Shown one piece after another: positions 38,784 through 51,559 of a stretch of 64,000 bases of DNA. Below the pieces are notes generated by a model. That model was not told the origin of the DNA, did no database searches, and saw only the letters and a program-made list of their open reading frames with translations. Every line of letters starts with the position of its first letter. The first letter of the stretch is position 1. The DNA is from Mixophyes australis (Eukaryota; Chordata; Amphibia; Anura; Limnodynastidae). Where the stretch lies: contig JAVHZZ010000008.1 in NCBI GenBank assembly GCA_036250195.1, positions 5,084,934-5,148,933 of the forward strand, given 5' to 3'. A program made the position numbers and the translations under genes.

Positions 38784-39812
38784 GTCTATGCAAGACGGGC
38801 GCGTTCGATGTCCCGGAATTCCCGTACATGTGGGAAGATGTCACCCTTCTGTTTTTGGTTTTTGTTTTTTTGTTTTTTTAAGCCGAGAAACCCAGCTGTT
38901 TGATGGCCAGTACAAACTGCCAAACTGGTTTCCGACTGAACCTGGGGCTTACACCAGCCAAAATTTAAGTGCCTAAAGAGACTGTTTGTATGAAGCGAGT
39001 GTGTCTGAATCCTATGCCCCTCCTGCAGCCCTAGCGCCCCCGTTCTCCAGCATCGAGCCGCTCCCGTGAGTGTGAAGAGACCGTTTCACTCCAACCGTTC
39101 TCCGTGTTTTCTTTACTGTACTACCTGGTCCCGCAGCAGTCGCCAAGAATCCGGATTCCTTTGCGTCACATTCCAGTAAATCTCCTCTTTCACCCGGAGA
39201 GCAGACTGGGAGCTAACTCCTCCCAACTCCAGTCTCCTCCAGTCTGAATGTTTTATTTGATCACACTGGGATTTTCCTGGACACAGTAACGGAGATCTGT
39301 AACCTGGTTGTAAAACTTGCAGGAATTCTGAAATACTTGAATACTGGGACATCTGTGTCTTTTAACGTCTAGGTCATTTTGTCTGAAGGAGACAACAGTA
39401 CTGTACGTTTTTGTTTGTTTTAGGCTAAATTTAAGTTAATTTGCCTGATTTGAAGGAGGGAGGTGTTGTCCATTCTTAACATATTTCACACTTGTTCCTT
39501 ACATTTAATTCACCCCTGTGTCCCGTCCACATCGTCCTCACTTATTTTTCATGTGCCACTGATTTCTATATATACCACTGTAATACATCTTATCTGCTGC
39601 TTCGGAAGACCAGATTCTATCCGAGATCCCTTTAGCAGCAGAGGCAATCACTTTGTACATGGAAAATCCCGCCGGACCTCTACAGTGAACGTGTTATCGG
39701 CGGCCAGAAGCTGGTGCTGGGTTGGGATCTCCTCATAACTTATCCGCAAGTCTGCCAGAATATTTATCAATTTTGTGTAATACTATTAATAAAAGACTTA
39801 ATGCACATGGCT
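38784..39812 (+). other. ELOVL1: ELOVL1 3'UTR with AATAAA
   Basis: About 1 kb follows the stop codon to an AATAAA at 39788-39793. No mobile element interrupts it. ORFs here are not genes. Confidence 0.65.
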
Positions 39813-42780
39813 AATTCCAAAGCAGGCTGTTGTATAGAATACTGTTCATGAGACTGTTTAGTAGAGGCCCTAGGCTGGGCCGGTGGGTTACGCGGCGTAC
39901 CCCATTGTTGGAAATGGTATGATCCGCCCTGCATACTGTCAGAGTGGTTTGTTCCACGTTATGAAGGCCTTACAGCCACTAGAAAAAGCATTTGCTCTTT
40001 AATGCATAACTTTTGAATTGCTGTCAAAGGATTTACTTTAATCTGCATAACAGACATTATGAAAATTATACCTTGCAGAGTCAGCCGTGTTGTGCACTGA
40101 ACCAATATTCATGGGAATGCAATCTATTGTTTTACTGCGACTCATACCTCAATTACGTTACTAGTGAATGGCTTGGCCAGATATTGGTTTAGTCTGCAAC
40201 TTATAGGTCAGGGGTCTTGTGTCTGGCCATCCGCCCGCTCTACTGTGAGGGGAGGGGAGTGAACTACAGTTATGCCCCCCCCCCATACAAGAGAGTGGCA
40301 GTTTTGTGTTACTATAAAAGAGTTTTATTAACAGTTGTAACTTCTAAGAGTTGATGCAGCTTAGACCTAGACTAAGGAAGCGCAGAGCCAACTTTGCTCT
40401 ACGGAAAACCCCTTAAACGTTACTGTGTTCTGTCATCAGTGTTTAACACCATCTGTTCTGTCTTCATTTCTCGTTCTGCTGTGTTTCTTGTGTGTGGAGC
40501 GGTAGTTTACAGCTCATTGAAAATAGCAGGACCGTAAATGGTTAACCGCCATAGCGATTGAAAGCTAGATGCTCGAGCAGAGGCTACGTTAATAGACCGC
40601 CAGATATAATTTAAAGTGCACCTATCACCCAGATGCAGTAGAAGCAGCTCTCCATCTTGGTGGGAACTAGTGACAAACGCTGATCCTTCCATGGCACTGG
40701 CTGCCTGCATTGTATGTACACAACAAGTGGCCCTCTTGTCTCTGTTCTGCTAAAGTTTGTTCCAAAATCCAGTGGGACCTCTGTTGTCTGTGATAGAGCA
40801 TGGAGGTGGAGAAAAGGGAGGTTAACGTGTACCTGTTCCGCCTACATGAGATGGAAGTAGCTGTTTTATGGGCTTAACAAATTACTCAGCTTATCAACTC
40901 ATTAGTTCTTTTTGCAGTAATAATCAGCAGCATTCTCAGGAATAGCTCCCTCTACTGTCTATAGGTGGTAAGTACACTTTAGACGAGTATTCACAACAGG
41001 ATATAATTTAGGGTATTGCTCTGCTAGCTAGAGAAATGTCATCTACATTCAGTGGTAGAAGGTCTAGTTCAAAAAAAAAAGTGCATAATTCAGGTTCTAC
41101 TATAGTTAAAATTACCTATTTTGTGTAGTCAGAAAATCTATATTAAAGGAACAGATTTAAATACAAAGCACTTCAGAGCTAAATATATATAACGGTTTTC
41201 TTCTGTATTCTTCAGTCAGCAATATCGGGACCAGCTGTGGGTCTCTATGAATGTGTGTTTGTCTCCCTTTGTTTTAATTTATACTAATTTGTAACAGAAG
41301 TAGAGGGTATGAAACGCCTCTGCGGAGGTAGCGACTTCCAACTCTACAGTTTTTGCTTTATGTGAGAGGTGGGCAACCCGTGGCTGTCCATCTATTATGG
41401 AACTACAAGTCCCAGCATATCTGCTGGAAAGAGATCGCTCGCCTAAGCTTACTTTATGTGATTGTAATAAATGTACCCATCCAACTTCATGACATTCTTA
41501 TTGCTTTATGTCGAGAAGTAATTCTCATACTTGTGCCTTAAATGCTTCACTGTCTTATTCCATTCCTAAAATGTATCCCAAATCACCTTGTGTTATTAAA
41601 ACGTCTGCCACTCGTATCTTCTTTCATTTACTGCTAAATCATTAACCACACAATTAGAGGGTGCATATAGACTGTCAATCACAATACGACATTTAATACC
41701 AAGCTTTCAGCCAGCGGAGGACGTCAGAATTAGGGCCACACAGACTCTGTTTTAATTTACAGCATGAGATCTGCTCTTATTTGCCAGATCAGGTTCTGAT
41801 CCAGTCAGTTATACTGAAGATTGTTTGTTAGCCATTTCTACGTATTTAATAGTTATTATCGTTCATCTATGTAGTGCCAACATCTGCCACCATGTCTGCT
41901 TGAGCAGCGCTTACCATCTAATTTCCTTAACATAGGCATGTACTCAGAGCCACACCTAACCTATCAGCATGTTCACGTGAGGACACCCACATGTACGTGT
42001 AGAGAACATATAAACTCCATGCAGATAGCGCACTCAGTCACCTAGCAACACATGTCAGCAATACTAACCATTGTGCTGCATGGTGCCAAGTATGAATCAT
42101 GTACACCTACTGAGCTTAAAAAAAAACCCAGCAACAATACACTGGTACAATTTTATTTGGTGGATGCTGTTGTAGAACAGGGTTTTGTAGAGGGGTGCAG
42201 GCTCTGTGATCCTCACAGCTCCCTAATTGGGTCTTTAATATTTGCTATACATAGATCCAGTGGATGGGCTCAGACTGATCTCTAGATCCTTCTGTTCAAC
42301 CACAATATAAAGAACAGATTGATGGTAACGCGCTGTGTGAGCGGAAAGTAAAACAAAATTTTTGGGTTAAGAGTAATTTGCCTGCATCACTTCTGCACAG
42401 ATACCAGTTTAAACAGGCGACCGAGTCATTATAAACCTCTGCTGAAAACAGCAGCTTCCGTGTAAATGGATTGTTTAGGGTGTTCCTGATATAAAGCTGC
42501 AGGTTCAGGGTGTTTGACACATTGTTCTATCACCTACGGTGGTTGTATTTGCTGTAGAAAACCTGTACAAAGTGCAGTGTAACATTCAGTAACTCAGCGT
42601 TTCAAACCATTACAGAGAACAGACAGGTATATACCCTCACAATAGAGGGCGGATACTTGTCTTGTGTCATTAGACCGGATAACCTGCCATCCAGACAGAT
42701 TTCACTGCAAAAAAAAAATATTTAAACTTGATGGGACTAAAGAATCACAATAACATGACACCCATGAATATAGATATGGG
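39813..42780. other. Intergenic space between convergent ELOVL1 and CDC20
   Basis: Contains a hAT-type MITE fragment at about 41363-41432 (gtgggcaacccgtggctgtcc ... actacaagtcccagca) and a diverged SINE at 41855-42082. The rest holds no recognised feature. Confidence 0.55.
41855..42082 (-). mobile_element. Diverged SINE copy
   Basis: Tail block 'atgtagtgccaacatctg', then 'ttaccatctaatttcc', 'cctatcagcatgtt', 'agagaacatataaactccatgcagatag', then a tRNA-like head in reverse ('agcaatactaaccattgtgctgc'). It is older than the other copies. Confidence 0.65.
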
Positions 42781-42789
42781 GAATTAGAG

Positions 42790-43903
42790 ATATACACTGA
42801 TCAGCCACAACATTACAAACACCTGCCTAATATTGTGTAGGTTCCCCCTTGTGGCACCAAAACACCTCTGACCCATCAAGACGTTAAAGGATCTGCTGCC
42901 AAGTCCTGCAAGAAATGCTGGAGCCTTTAAGGCTCGGACTTTTTTTTCCAGCACATCCGACAATGCTCCATCAGATTGAGATCTGGGGAATTTGGAGACC
43001 AACACCTTGAACTGTCGTGTTCCTCAAACCATTACTGATCAATTTTTGCAGTGTTGAAAAAGAGGCCCCTGCCACAGGGAATGGTGTTGCCATCAATGGG
43101 GGCATTTGGTCTGCATCAATGTTTAGGTAGATGGTACATGTTAAAGTAACACCTATACCAGTGTTGGATAACCTGTGATGCCCCAGGTGTTGTGAAACTA
43201 TAAGCCCCAGCATGCTTTCCCAATATATAGCAGCTTATTGCAGGAAGGGTATGCTGGGACTTGTAGTTTCACAGGTTAGCCAACACTGACCTATACAAAT
43301 GTCAGGACCCATGGTTTCCCAGTAGTACATTGCCCAGAGACTCACACTACCTGTACTTTGCCTTCTTCCCATCATGCATACTGGTGCCATCTCCTCCCCA
43401 GGTAAACGCTGCACCCAGCTGTCCACATGAAGTAGGAACCATGATTCAACAGAGCAGGTCGCCTTTCTTTGCTCCAGATCTGGCTCTCACTTTGTAGGGC
43501 ATGACCGTTCTGAGACTACACAGAAAGCTGTGCTGTACGGTGTTACCACTACCATCTTTCCAGCAATAACTTTTTTAGCAATTGGTGCTTCTGTGGGATT
43601 GGACAAGATAGGCTGTCCTTTGCTCCCCCTGTATACCAATGAGCCTTGGGCACCCCCATCACGGTTCTTCTTTGGACCACCCGATAAGACATGCCATTTT
43701 GGCAATACTCTAACCCAATTGTCTAATCTTCACAATTTGGCCTTTGTCAAAGTCTCTCACATCCTTACACTTGCCCATTTTCCCCACTTTTATAACACAT
43801 TCAACTGCACTTGCTGCCTAATATATCCCACCCCTTGCCATTGTAACAGAGTAATCAATTTTATTCTCTTCACTAGTTTTAATGCTGTGACTGATCAACA
43901 CAC
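42790..43903 (-). mobile_element. Degenerate Tc1/mariner-type transposon carrying a nested MITE
   Basis: It begins 'atatacactgatcagccacaacatta' and ends 'ttttaatgctgtgactgatcaaca', i.e. inverted ends. The minus strand has broken transposase pieces, including WVQRLPGEEMAPVC, SVSLWAMYYWETMGPDICIG and further N-terminal segments near 43.5-43.7 kb. It is the same family as the 2.6-kb copy. A 130-bp hAT-like MITE interrupts it at 43159-43288. Confidence 0.88.
43159..43288. mobile_element. Complete 130-bp hAT-like MITE inside the Tc1 remnant
   Basis: Perfect inverted ends CAGTGTTGG (43159) and CCAACACTG (ending 43288). Perfect 8-bp duplication ACCTATAC at 43151-43158 and 43289-43296. Removing the MITE and one duplication restores continuity of the Tc1 sequence, so it inserted later. 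Fragments of this family occur at about 21.36, 27.2, 31.35, 35.25 and 41.36 kb. Confidence 0.94.
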
Positions 43904-44209
43904 AAAAAACAATGACAAGCACTAATCAGCATACATTAATGTTTAGACATCACAATACATCGAGATATTCGTTTTTCATCTTTGTCCTATATGTCAGGAT
44001 CAATGACCCCATGACAATGACCAGTAAACCCAAGTAGCCAACAGGACTTGCCAAGACCACAGGTTTGGCACACCTTGCCCCCGGATAGAAGCCATGCCTA
44101 ATCTTAATATATGCAACTTCATTTTATAAAATTACATTGAATCCAGTCCCATTTTCCACTAGACCAACAAAACAAGGGCCCCAATGAGAACAAACATCTT
44201 CATTTTCTA

Positions 44210-44832
44210 CAGCTTTATTAGAAGTAGTTAAAACCATTCACAGAAGTTATTCTACGCTGACTTTCCACACAAAAGTTCAAGTGCCTCGTCCACTAATCAC
44301 ACACATTAAACGTGCAGAAGGAGCAGAGAGCTGAAGGTGACAAAAAAGTTGTGTTCAAAAAAAAAAAAAAAAAAAAAAAGTGTACATAATGATTGTGTTA
44401 AGGAGACCATGAAGTGCAACATTTTTCATTAGAGGAAGAGCTGCATTGGCCACCAGTAGGCCCTGTTATGTCATCTTACTGACCACAGGGGGATACCACA
44501 CCCAGAGACCCCACCACTAGTGCAAGGAGCATAGAATACGTCATTCTACCAGTTACAGGTAGAGAACATAAAAAAGTTTAAGCCAGAATAATGTTCATAT
44601 AACAGTTGTCCTTTTATAAAAAGATTTTCTAGTTACAGTGGTCAGTTGGCAACAACTTCAGTTAAAAATATGAGCACTGCTCATTGTGAAACGAGTTAAA
44701 AACAAGGCAATTCTCATCCCATTTACAGAAGGATTATATAAAAAACACACAAGTTTATTTCACATATAATACATTTTACATTATGCAGTTTAAAAGTCGC
44801 GGTGCGATGTCCTCAGTCGCGGTGTGATGTCC
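44210..44832 (-). other. CDC20: CDC20 3'UTR with two possible polyadenylation signals
   Basis: On the minus strand an AATAAA (plus TTTATT at 44754-44759) lies about 75 bases after the stop, and another (plus 44214-44219) about 615 bases after it. An A-run at about 44358-44379 on the plus strand lies between them. Which site is used cannot be told. Confidence 0.55.
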
Positions 44833-47800
44833 TCAGCGGATGCTCTGGTGGATGAGGCTTTTGCTGCCGCGCGTCTTCTCCTTTTCCTTCTTTGCAACAG
44901 GATCCACCTCAAAGCATTTCCACAGCCGGAGGGTCTCGTCTGCTGCTGCAGAAGCCACGGTGGAGCCGTCCGGACTCATAGCCAGGTTGAGGACCCGAGC
45001 GCTGTGTCCTAGAAACAGAGCAGTGGATGTGGTCACCGTACTGCAGATCCAGCGGTTGTTTCCACGTATAAATTGGAAAATTGATAACTCACCTTTTAAT
45101 TCTGTGACTCTGGTCATTGTAGGATATTTCCAGATCACCAGCTGGTTCTGGGCAAACCCGTGCCCAGAAATCAATTCTTTGTAGCTTGTGGACCACAAAA
45201 TAGAACAGACCTAGAGAAGAGCAGAGACATCGGCATTTCAGAGACCTCGCAAGATACAAGACTGCTGCAGCCAGCACCATAATCATGAACTAGACTCCTT
45301 AATAACATACCTGGGAGTGGGTGTCCACAGCATTTAAGCACGCTCCAGAGCACACGTTCCAGATTCTGATGTGTCGGTCACTCGTTCCACCACCAGTCGC
45401 TAAGACATTGGACTGCCATGGGCACCAGGCCACAGCCTAAAAACAGAGCAGAGCATTCAGATACAGACAATGGTTGAAAAAGGTCATTAATACAAAAGCC
45501 CCAGACAGTAGTGTCCACGAAAATAGAGATGGACTCTTGCATGTAAAGTTATGATTCTACCTTCCACAAAACAGGACAATCTCACCTTAATGGCACCTTG
45601 GTGTTGTGTGAAGGTTTGTACAGGTGTATACTCTCCAGAATCCCCCTGGTTACAGGGCCAGATGTTCACCAAGTTATCATTTGCCCCACTGGCTAGATAG
45701 CGGCCATCCGGTGACCATTTCAGCCCGCAGACTTCCTGTGTATGACCGGTGAGCGTAGCCACATGATGCTGAGCGACCCGGACGTCGTGGTGATGGATGT
45801 GACCCGTCCGGGATCCACTGAAACAAGACCCAGACAGTTCATAAGCGGCTTAGTACGACCAGTAAAGTACCAATGTCCTGGAAGGCACCATTAAAGCCAT
45901 ATCACAGGAAGGTCCCGATGTCATGCAGTGTAACATACAGGCCACAGCTAAGTCACAGTCATAATACAGTGTAGGCTTCTCAGCCAGTGGCACATGGACT
46001 ATTGCAGTTACATCTGCCTGTTACAGTGGACCCATATCCTACACAGGAGTTCAGTCTTAGAGAACCAAGATTCTTATGAGAGAACCCAATTCACCAATAA
46101 CCTGTGGCATAATTACTGCGTCAGTCATACTACGATCACCATGCCGACTGGTTCATGAAACACCAACAAGTCACAGGTATATTCTACCACAACTGGGTAC
46201 TTAAGGGCTGGACGTCCCTGGTGTACTTCTACAATACTTCCATTAACCAGATTTATCAGAAGTAAAGCTAGGACACATTTACTCACCATTAAGTTAGCAG
46301 TATGGAGGGTTTGTGCCAATTAAAGGAGAATCTTCTCAACTGGATATAAAGTTATTTCTAAATGTATAAATTCTAATTTGTTAGGAAGTTTGTATTCAGA
46401 TATTACCTCTATAAGCACTACGGACAGCCTCATGTGGTCAATCAAGACCATATAAAGAGACAAATTAATGAATTGTTCTATGAAAACTGCAAAATTGCCT
46501 GCATATGACAAGTCATATCTATTTAATGCAAACAGAAGAGTCAGAGAGAACGTCCTGCGCTTCACACTGAGACACCCACACATTGCCCCCAGCCAGATAA
46601 CCACTCACCTGGAGAGAATATGGTTGTTCCAGCTGAGAGCACCAACACGAGACGAGTGACTGACCATATTTCGGAGACGCTTCTGCTGCTGAACGTCCCA
46701 GAGCTGAAGACACAATGTAAACCAGTTAGTCAGAGCAACAGTCATCCAGTGTTGGGCTAGTAGGGATTATACAGGAGGACTCACCTGCACTTCAGAATTA
46801 CTAGTCCCTACTGCCAGATAATTTCCTTCTTTGATCCAAGAGACAGACGAGATATACTCCTCGGAGTTCTCCATCTGCATCAACAGAATAATGTCCCCAC
46901 TCAGGTAGTTCCACAGATAGACGGAGTCATTCAGTGCTACAGCCAGCAGGTTCTGGGAGCTCCAGTCAATCAGATTTACGTCTGGAAGTATAAACGAGAT
47001 CTGATTAGAAGCTTCTGATAGCCCACACTATACCTGGTTGTCATTCAAAAATGCAACACAAGATCACCCACATGACACTAATGGGGTGAGGGATTTGTGG
47101 CAAAATAATAAGGATTTGCTTAGCCACACAAGGGCACATTTGCATCTAGAACTCACAGTAGTCATTCCTGATCTCTGGAGCGTCCAGGACTCGGTCAGGC
47201 ATTGAAGGGATGTATCTGCCAGACTTTTTGCTGGAACCAGGGGTTGTTTTTTGGCTGTACAGGACCTTCAAGTTGTTCTGATAACCTGCAGTTCAAACAA
47301 GTTAGGAAACCATTATTGCTCACAGCCAGCACCGAACCATTAATCCCCCAGAGAGATCGCGCTTACAAACCTTCAGGGGCATTCAGGGATTTCCCACCAA
47401 GCCGCAAGATTTTTGCATCTTCCATATCAAATCCATTAAGGTTGACCGCCCAAGCTTTCTGCTGCTCCTGTAACAAGACAGGCAGAAGGGCTCAGGAAAT
47501 ACACCATAGATTCAGCACTGAAAGCCAACCTATTATGGGGTGTCATTTGTAAGAGATGCTTTGTATTAAAGTGCCTGAGGTTTTCTGCATTCACATTTAC
47601 TGGATCATCTCTTATGTTTTAAGGATAATCTGCATTGCAAGTTGACTCCTACTATATTGGAGTCTGACACTTTTATTGGTGTATTATCCAGCTCAATATC
47701 TTGATTGCTCCAACACGCGCTCATTCACACCTCTGCAGCACGCACCATGTCAGGAGGGAGAGACAGCTGGAATGTCAGCGTAACACCAAATGTAGTTTAC

Positions 47801-48707
47801 ATCTGAAAATATCAGTTTTCAAATTTAGTGCTATTTTAAACAAATTAAGAGACTTGGACCATTTGGCCAGTTTTAGTCACTGAAAGCCACACACATGTAT
47901 CTGCAAGGTTCAGCTATAGACCACTATTCCTGGTTTTGGAGAAGGGTGTTACAAGGTATATAGACATTACCTTTTTTGTGGGAGACTGATCAATTGGTTC
48001 ATTCTCCTTGCTCAGTAGAAAGCTGGCGACATCCATCTGCATTGTGCTCCGGTTGGGAATATACCGATCACCGCCCGCTCTGGATGGTGTGCCCTGCGTT
48101 TTACCTTGCGATTTGCCTGAAGAGACAACGCAGCTGTTACCAACTCCGCTTCTTAACACTAATGTTCACATAAACTAGGATCTAGAATAAACTAGACCAT
48201 CCCAGTTACCAAACACATAATGCAGAACTAGACAAGCTATTAGACCACTTGTCCATGTGCGAGTCATCCAATGATCATTGCTCACTGGGGCAGAGTGACT
48301 AGATCACCTCTGGCTCATTAGCACAGTTTAAAGATGACCACACAGGTAGATGTGACCACGTTTTGCACTATGCCCAGTAAGCAGATAATCATGCACCGCA
48401 CTTCTTGTGTGGTGTCAGCTGCTTCAGTTAAAGCAAAGACATCAGTTTGCCGTCACCTACAGCAAAGTATTTTCTGCCCAGACATACGGGACGACAGACC
48501 TGGGGTTTTTGACGGGGTCTTGCTGGAGCTGTGAGACCGGTTTGCAGCCTTCATAGGAGATATAATACTATTATTCATGGATGTATTTGCAGAGGAGCAG
48601 CTGCCCTCCTTTGCTTTCCGCTGCCATCTTGCAAGCGGTGCATTCGGGATCGGTGCATCCAGCTTTAGAATACTGTTGAGATCGTTTTCAAATACAAACT
48701 GCGCCAT
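44833..48707 (-). CDS. CDC20: Cell division cycle protein 20, APC/C activator (ten coding exons)
   Basis: Coding exons, in transcript order: 48707-48500, 48116-47971, 47467-47371, 47285-47157, 46981-46785, 46703-46609, 45817-45586, 45436-45311, 45210-45093 and 45008-44833. Introns are GT-AG, phases agree, and the total is 1524 bases (507 aa; human is 499). CDC20 activates the anaphase-promoting complex and recruits securin and cyclin B; MAD2 and BubR1 restrain it at the spindle checkpoint. Visible motifs are N-terminal [10 protein letters not shown] and [14 protein letters not shown], the C-box DRYIPNR (residues 86-92), a KEN box (106-108), the MAD2-binding KILRL (137-141), a seven-bladed WD40 propeller (for example [33 protein letters not shown]), and the C-terminal Ile-Arg tail that docks on APC/C. 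The start follows an acceptor by 11 bases and matches the human N-terminus. No lesions are seen. Confidence 0.98.
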
Positions 48708-49494
48708 GAGTCCACAATCTGCAAGAAGGGACATTTACCAGTGTTAGAGAACATTAGACAGCGACTAAAATTTAAACCCCCACATGAAAGTCCTAGCACT
48801 CATCAACGTTCTATAGAGGGGAATAATCCTGATTTATAACACCCAGCTTTCAACACAATTGTATTACTCAGAAGAGCAACTTGTTCTATGGCAAGTGTTA
48901 TCCCTATCAAACAGTCACTTGAAAGTTCCCAAGACTAGCCAGGGACCACCTTCTGATGCCAAAACACAAGATAGAACATCGTTCAGGAGGCCAGGTCTAG
49001 CTACAAACCTATTTTTTGTCATCTTAAGTTTATCACACCCACTACTGTTGGTGGCAGCATACACTACCGTAGCCTTCACTTACACTGTGCATTTTATAGG
49101 GATACAAATCACATGTTCCCTACAACAAGGGAGCCATCCAGTATCTGCCAACATACTAATGGTTCATTTTTGCACAACAGTAAAGAGCCCAACAAAATAC
49201 AATTCAAGGTTTATAATAAATATTTTAAGTCTTTGAATGTTTACATATAATTCCTGTATAAAATCTAGTGATATAACCATTGAACATAGGCATTTATATA
49301 GCCAAGGTCAGTTATCTTCTATCTCATTCTCTGAATTACAGTCAAGACAGGTCCAAGAGGAAGTTGTCCTTTAAAGTGTTACTTTACATTCGTGTACAAG
49401 ATTTAATGGCTCACGACAAACAGCCCCTTCTTGTCAGTTACACAACATTCTTGTATCTTTCACAGGTTTCAGTAGAAGGTAGAAAACATCATAC

Positions 49495-50465
49495 ACAGGG
49501 GGATAAGCATGGGGGGGCCTCACACCCTATAATACACAGGGGAATAGGCAGCAAGGGGTCCTCACACCCTATAATACACAGGGGGATATGCAGCGGTGCC
49601 CTCACACCCTATAATACACAGGGGGATATGCAGCAGGTGGGGGGGCCCTCACACCCTATAATACACAGGGTGTGAGGCAGCAGGGGGGGGGCCCTCACAC
49701 CCTATAATACACAGGGGGATAGGCAGCGGGGGCCTCATGCACTATAATACACAGGGAGATAGACATGGGGGCCCTCACAGCCCTATAATACACAGGGAGA
49801 TAGACATAGGGAGCCATCACACCCTGTAATACACAGGGGGATAGGCAGCAGGGGGCCCTCACACCCTATAATACACAGGGGGATAGGCAGCAGGGGGCCC
49901 TCACACCCTATAATACACAGGGGGATAGGCAGCAGGGGGCCATCACGCCCTATAATACACAGGGGAATGGACATGGGGGCCCTCACACCCTATAATACAC
50001 AGGGGGATAGACATAGGGAGCCGTCACGCCCTATAATACACAGGGGGATAGGCAGCAGAGGGCCTCATGCACTATAATACACAGGGGGATAGAGATAGGG
50101 AGCCGTCACGCCCTATAATACACAGGGGGATAGGCAGCAGGTGGGGGCCCTCACACCCTATAATACACAGGGGGATAGGCAGGGGGCCCTCACACCCTAT
50201 AATACACAGGGGGATAGGCAGGGGGCCCTCACACCCTATAATACACAGGGGGATAGGCAGGGGGGCCTCATGCACTATAATACACAGGGAGCTAGACATG
50301 GGGGCCCTCGCACCCTATAATACACAGGGGGATAGGCAGGGGGGGCCTCATGCACTATAATACACAGGGAGATAGACAGCAGGGGGCCCTCACGCCCTAT
50401 AATACACAGGGGGATAGGCAGCAGGGGGCCCTCACACCCTATAATACACAGGGGGATAAGCAGGT
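49495..50465. repeat. Minisatellite of about 40-bp units in CDC20 intron 1
   Basis: About 23 units of the form 'ccctcacaccctataatacacagggggataggcagcaggggg', with length variation in the G-rich linker and variants reading 'cctcatgcactataatac' or 'agccgtcacgcc'. It lies in CDC20 intron 1 and stops about 65 bases before the first-exon donor. Short ORFs on both strands here are repeat readings. Confidence 0.95.
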
Positions 50466-50524
50466 GGGGAGCCAGCACACATCCCCCGGCCCTGCCCGGT
50501 GCCCGGTACCCGGCCCGGGCTCTC

Positions 50525-50580
50525 ACTCACCTCTCAGCCTCCAGTAACGGTCACACGTTGTACGTCTCACGCCGCTGCTT
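50525..50580 (-). other. CDC20: CDC20 non-coding first exon (donor at 50531)
   Basis: On the minus strand ...GGCTGAGAG is followed by GTGAGTGAGAG, a strong donor after 50531. It pairs with the acceptor (cttcttgcag) before 48718, placing 11 bases of 5'UTR before the ATG in exon 2. The exact transcription start is unknown. Confidence 0.65.
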
Positions 50581-50715
50581 TTAAATGCCTGCCGCCGCGA
50601 CACCTGATTGGACGCTCGGCTACAGCGGTCTCCAGGACAACCACCGGACTGAGACGCAGGAAGTGGTTATTACTGATTTCTGATTGGACGACACGCCCGA
50701 TCGCTGGGCGGGGTT
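50580..50715 (-). promoter_or_regulatory. CDC20: CDC20 promoter: CCAAT boxes, CDE/CHR-like pair, GC box
   Basis: On the minus strand two CCAAT boxes (plus ATTGG at 50607-50611 and 50693-50697) precede a GGCGG (plus 50592-50596), followed after six bases by TTTAAA (50580-50585). A GC box (gggcgggg) lies at about 50707. CCAAT boxes plus a CDE/CHR module are the known arrangement in G2/M genes repressed by DREAM and activated through B-MYB-MuvB/FOXM1, of which CDC20 is one. Exact CHR assignment is inference. Confidence 0.6.
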
Positions 50716-51559
50716 TCGTTCGAAGCATCCAGCTGCTCTCAGCTGCATGTGACGTGTCAGTGAGTTTCGTGCCGCCATTTTTGTTTAGGGTAAAAGTAAT
50801 GGAGAACTGTTCTAGTGAGGAAGTGGGTTGTTTGTTATGTAAGGGGTTCATGTCTGTAATCTCAGGTCACAAGATGATGCTTTTATATTGGACCACTTCC
50901 CCATGTACACAGTGCAAAGTGGGGAGATGCTAAAATGTAAGTGAATGACTTCTAAAGAAATGTCAAATTAATATAATGATAACAAATTAAATTTTTGTGT
51001 ATATTGCAAACATCCCTATTTTATAGATTATATCTTCCTTCAGTAATATACTTTGTCCTGTTTTACATGTGGAATAACATGGAATGACAGCTGTGACTGA
51101 CACTGCAAAAACAGAAATTAAATGTGTTTTCCAAAAAAGACCCCTGTTTTTCCATGGTCACCTCACCCATACACTAAATCCTTTCCATAGGTATTCCCTC
51201 ATTCCTGTACTTCACTACAAAAGTTGTGACATGTGGAACGGCAGTTGTGTTTTAGGGAAAGTCAGTGCAAAAATCTTAATGAAAGGCTGAGTGTGGTGCA
51301 TGGAGAGACCCCTGTTTCTCTGAGAACCCCTAATCCACACACTACATACCCTGCTCCCTATACCCGTAGGGGCACTCAGACTGGAGCGGGTAAAGCAGAG
51401 GGAGTAGTATCAGATAGGGGTAAGATAGCCTATCGTGAGGACGTGGGTTTCAAGAGAGCGCTTAAATGATTGAAGGTTGAGGGGGATATATCACCTCCTG
51501 TGTGACCCCAAAATGATTGTGTTACCCAATTATCTGTGGAATTATATTTTGGAGTATAC

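Noticed and set aside
49495..50465. CRISPR-like array
   Set aside because: Unit-to-unit spacing has no unique spacers, and the locus is intronic vertebrate DNA. It is a minisatellite.
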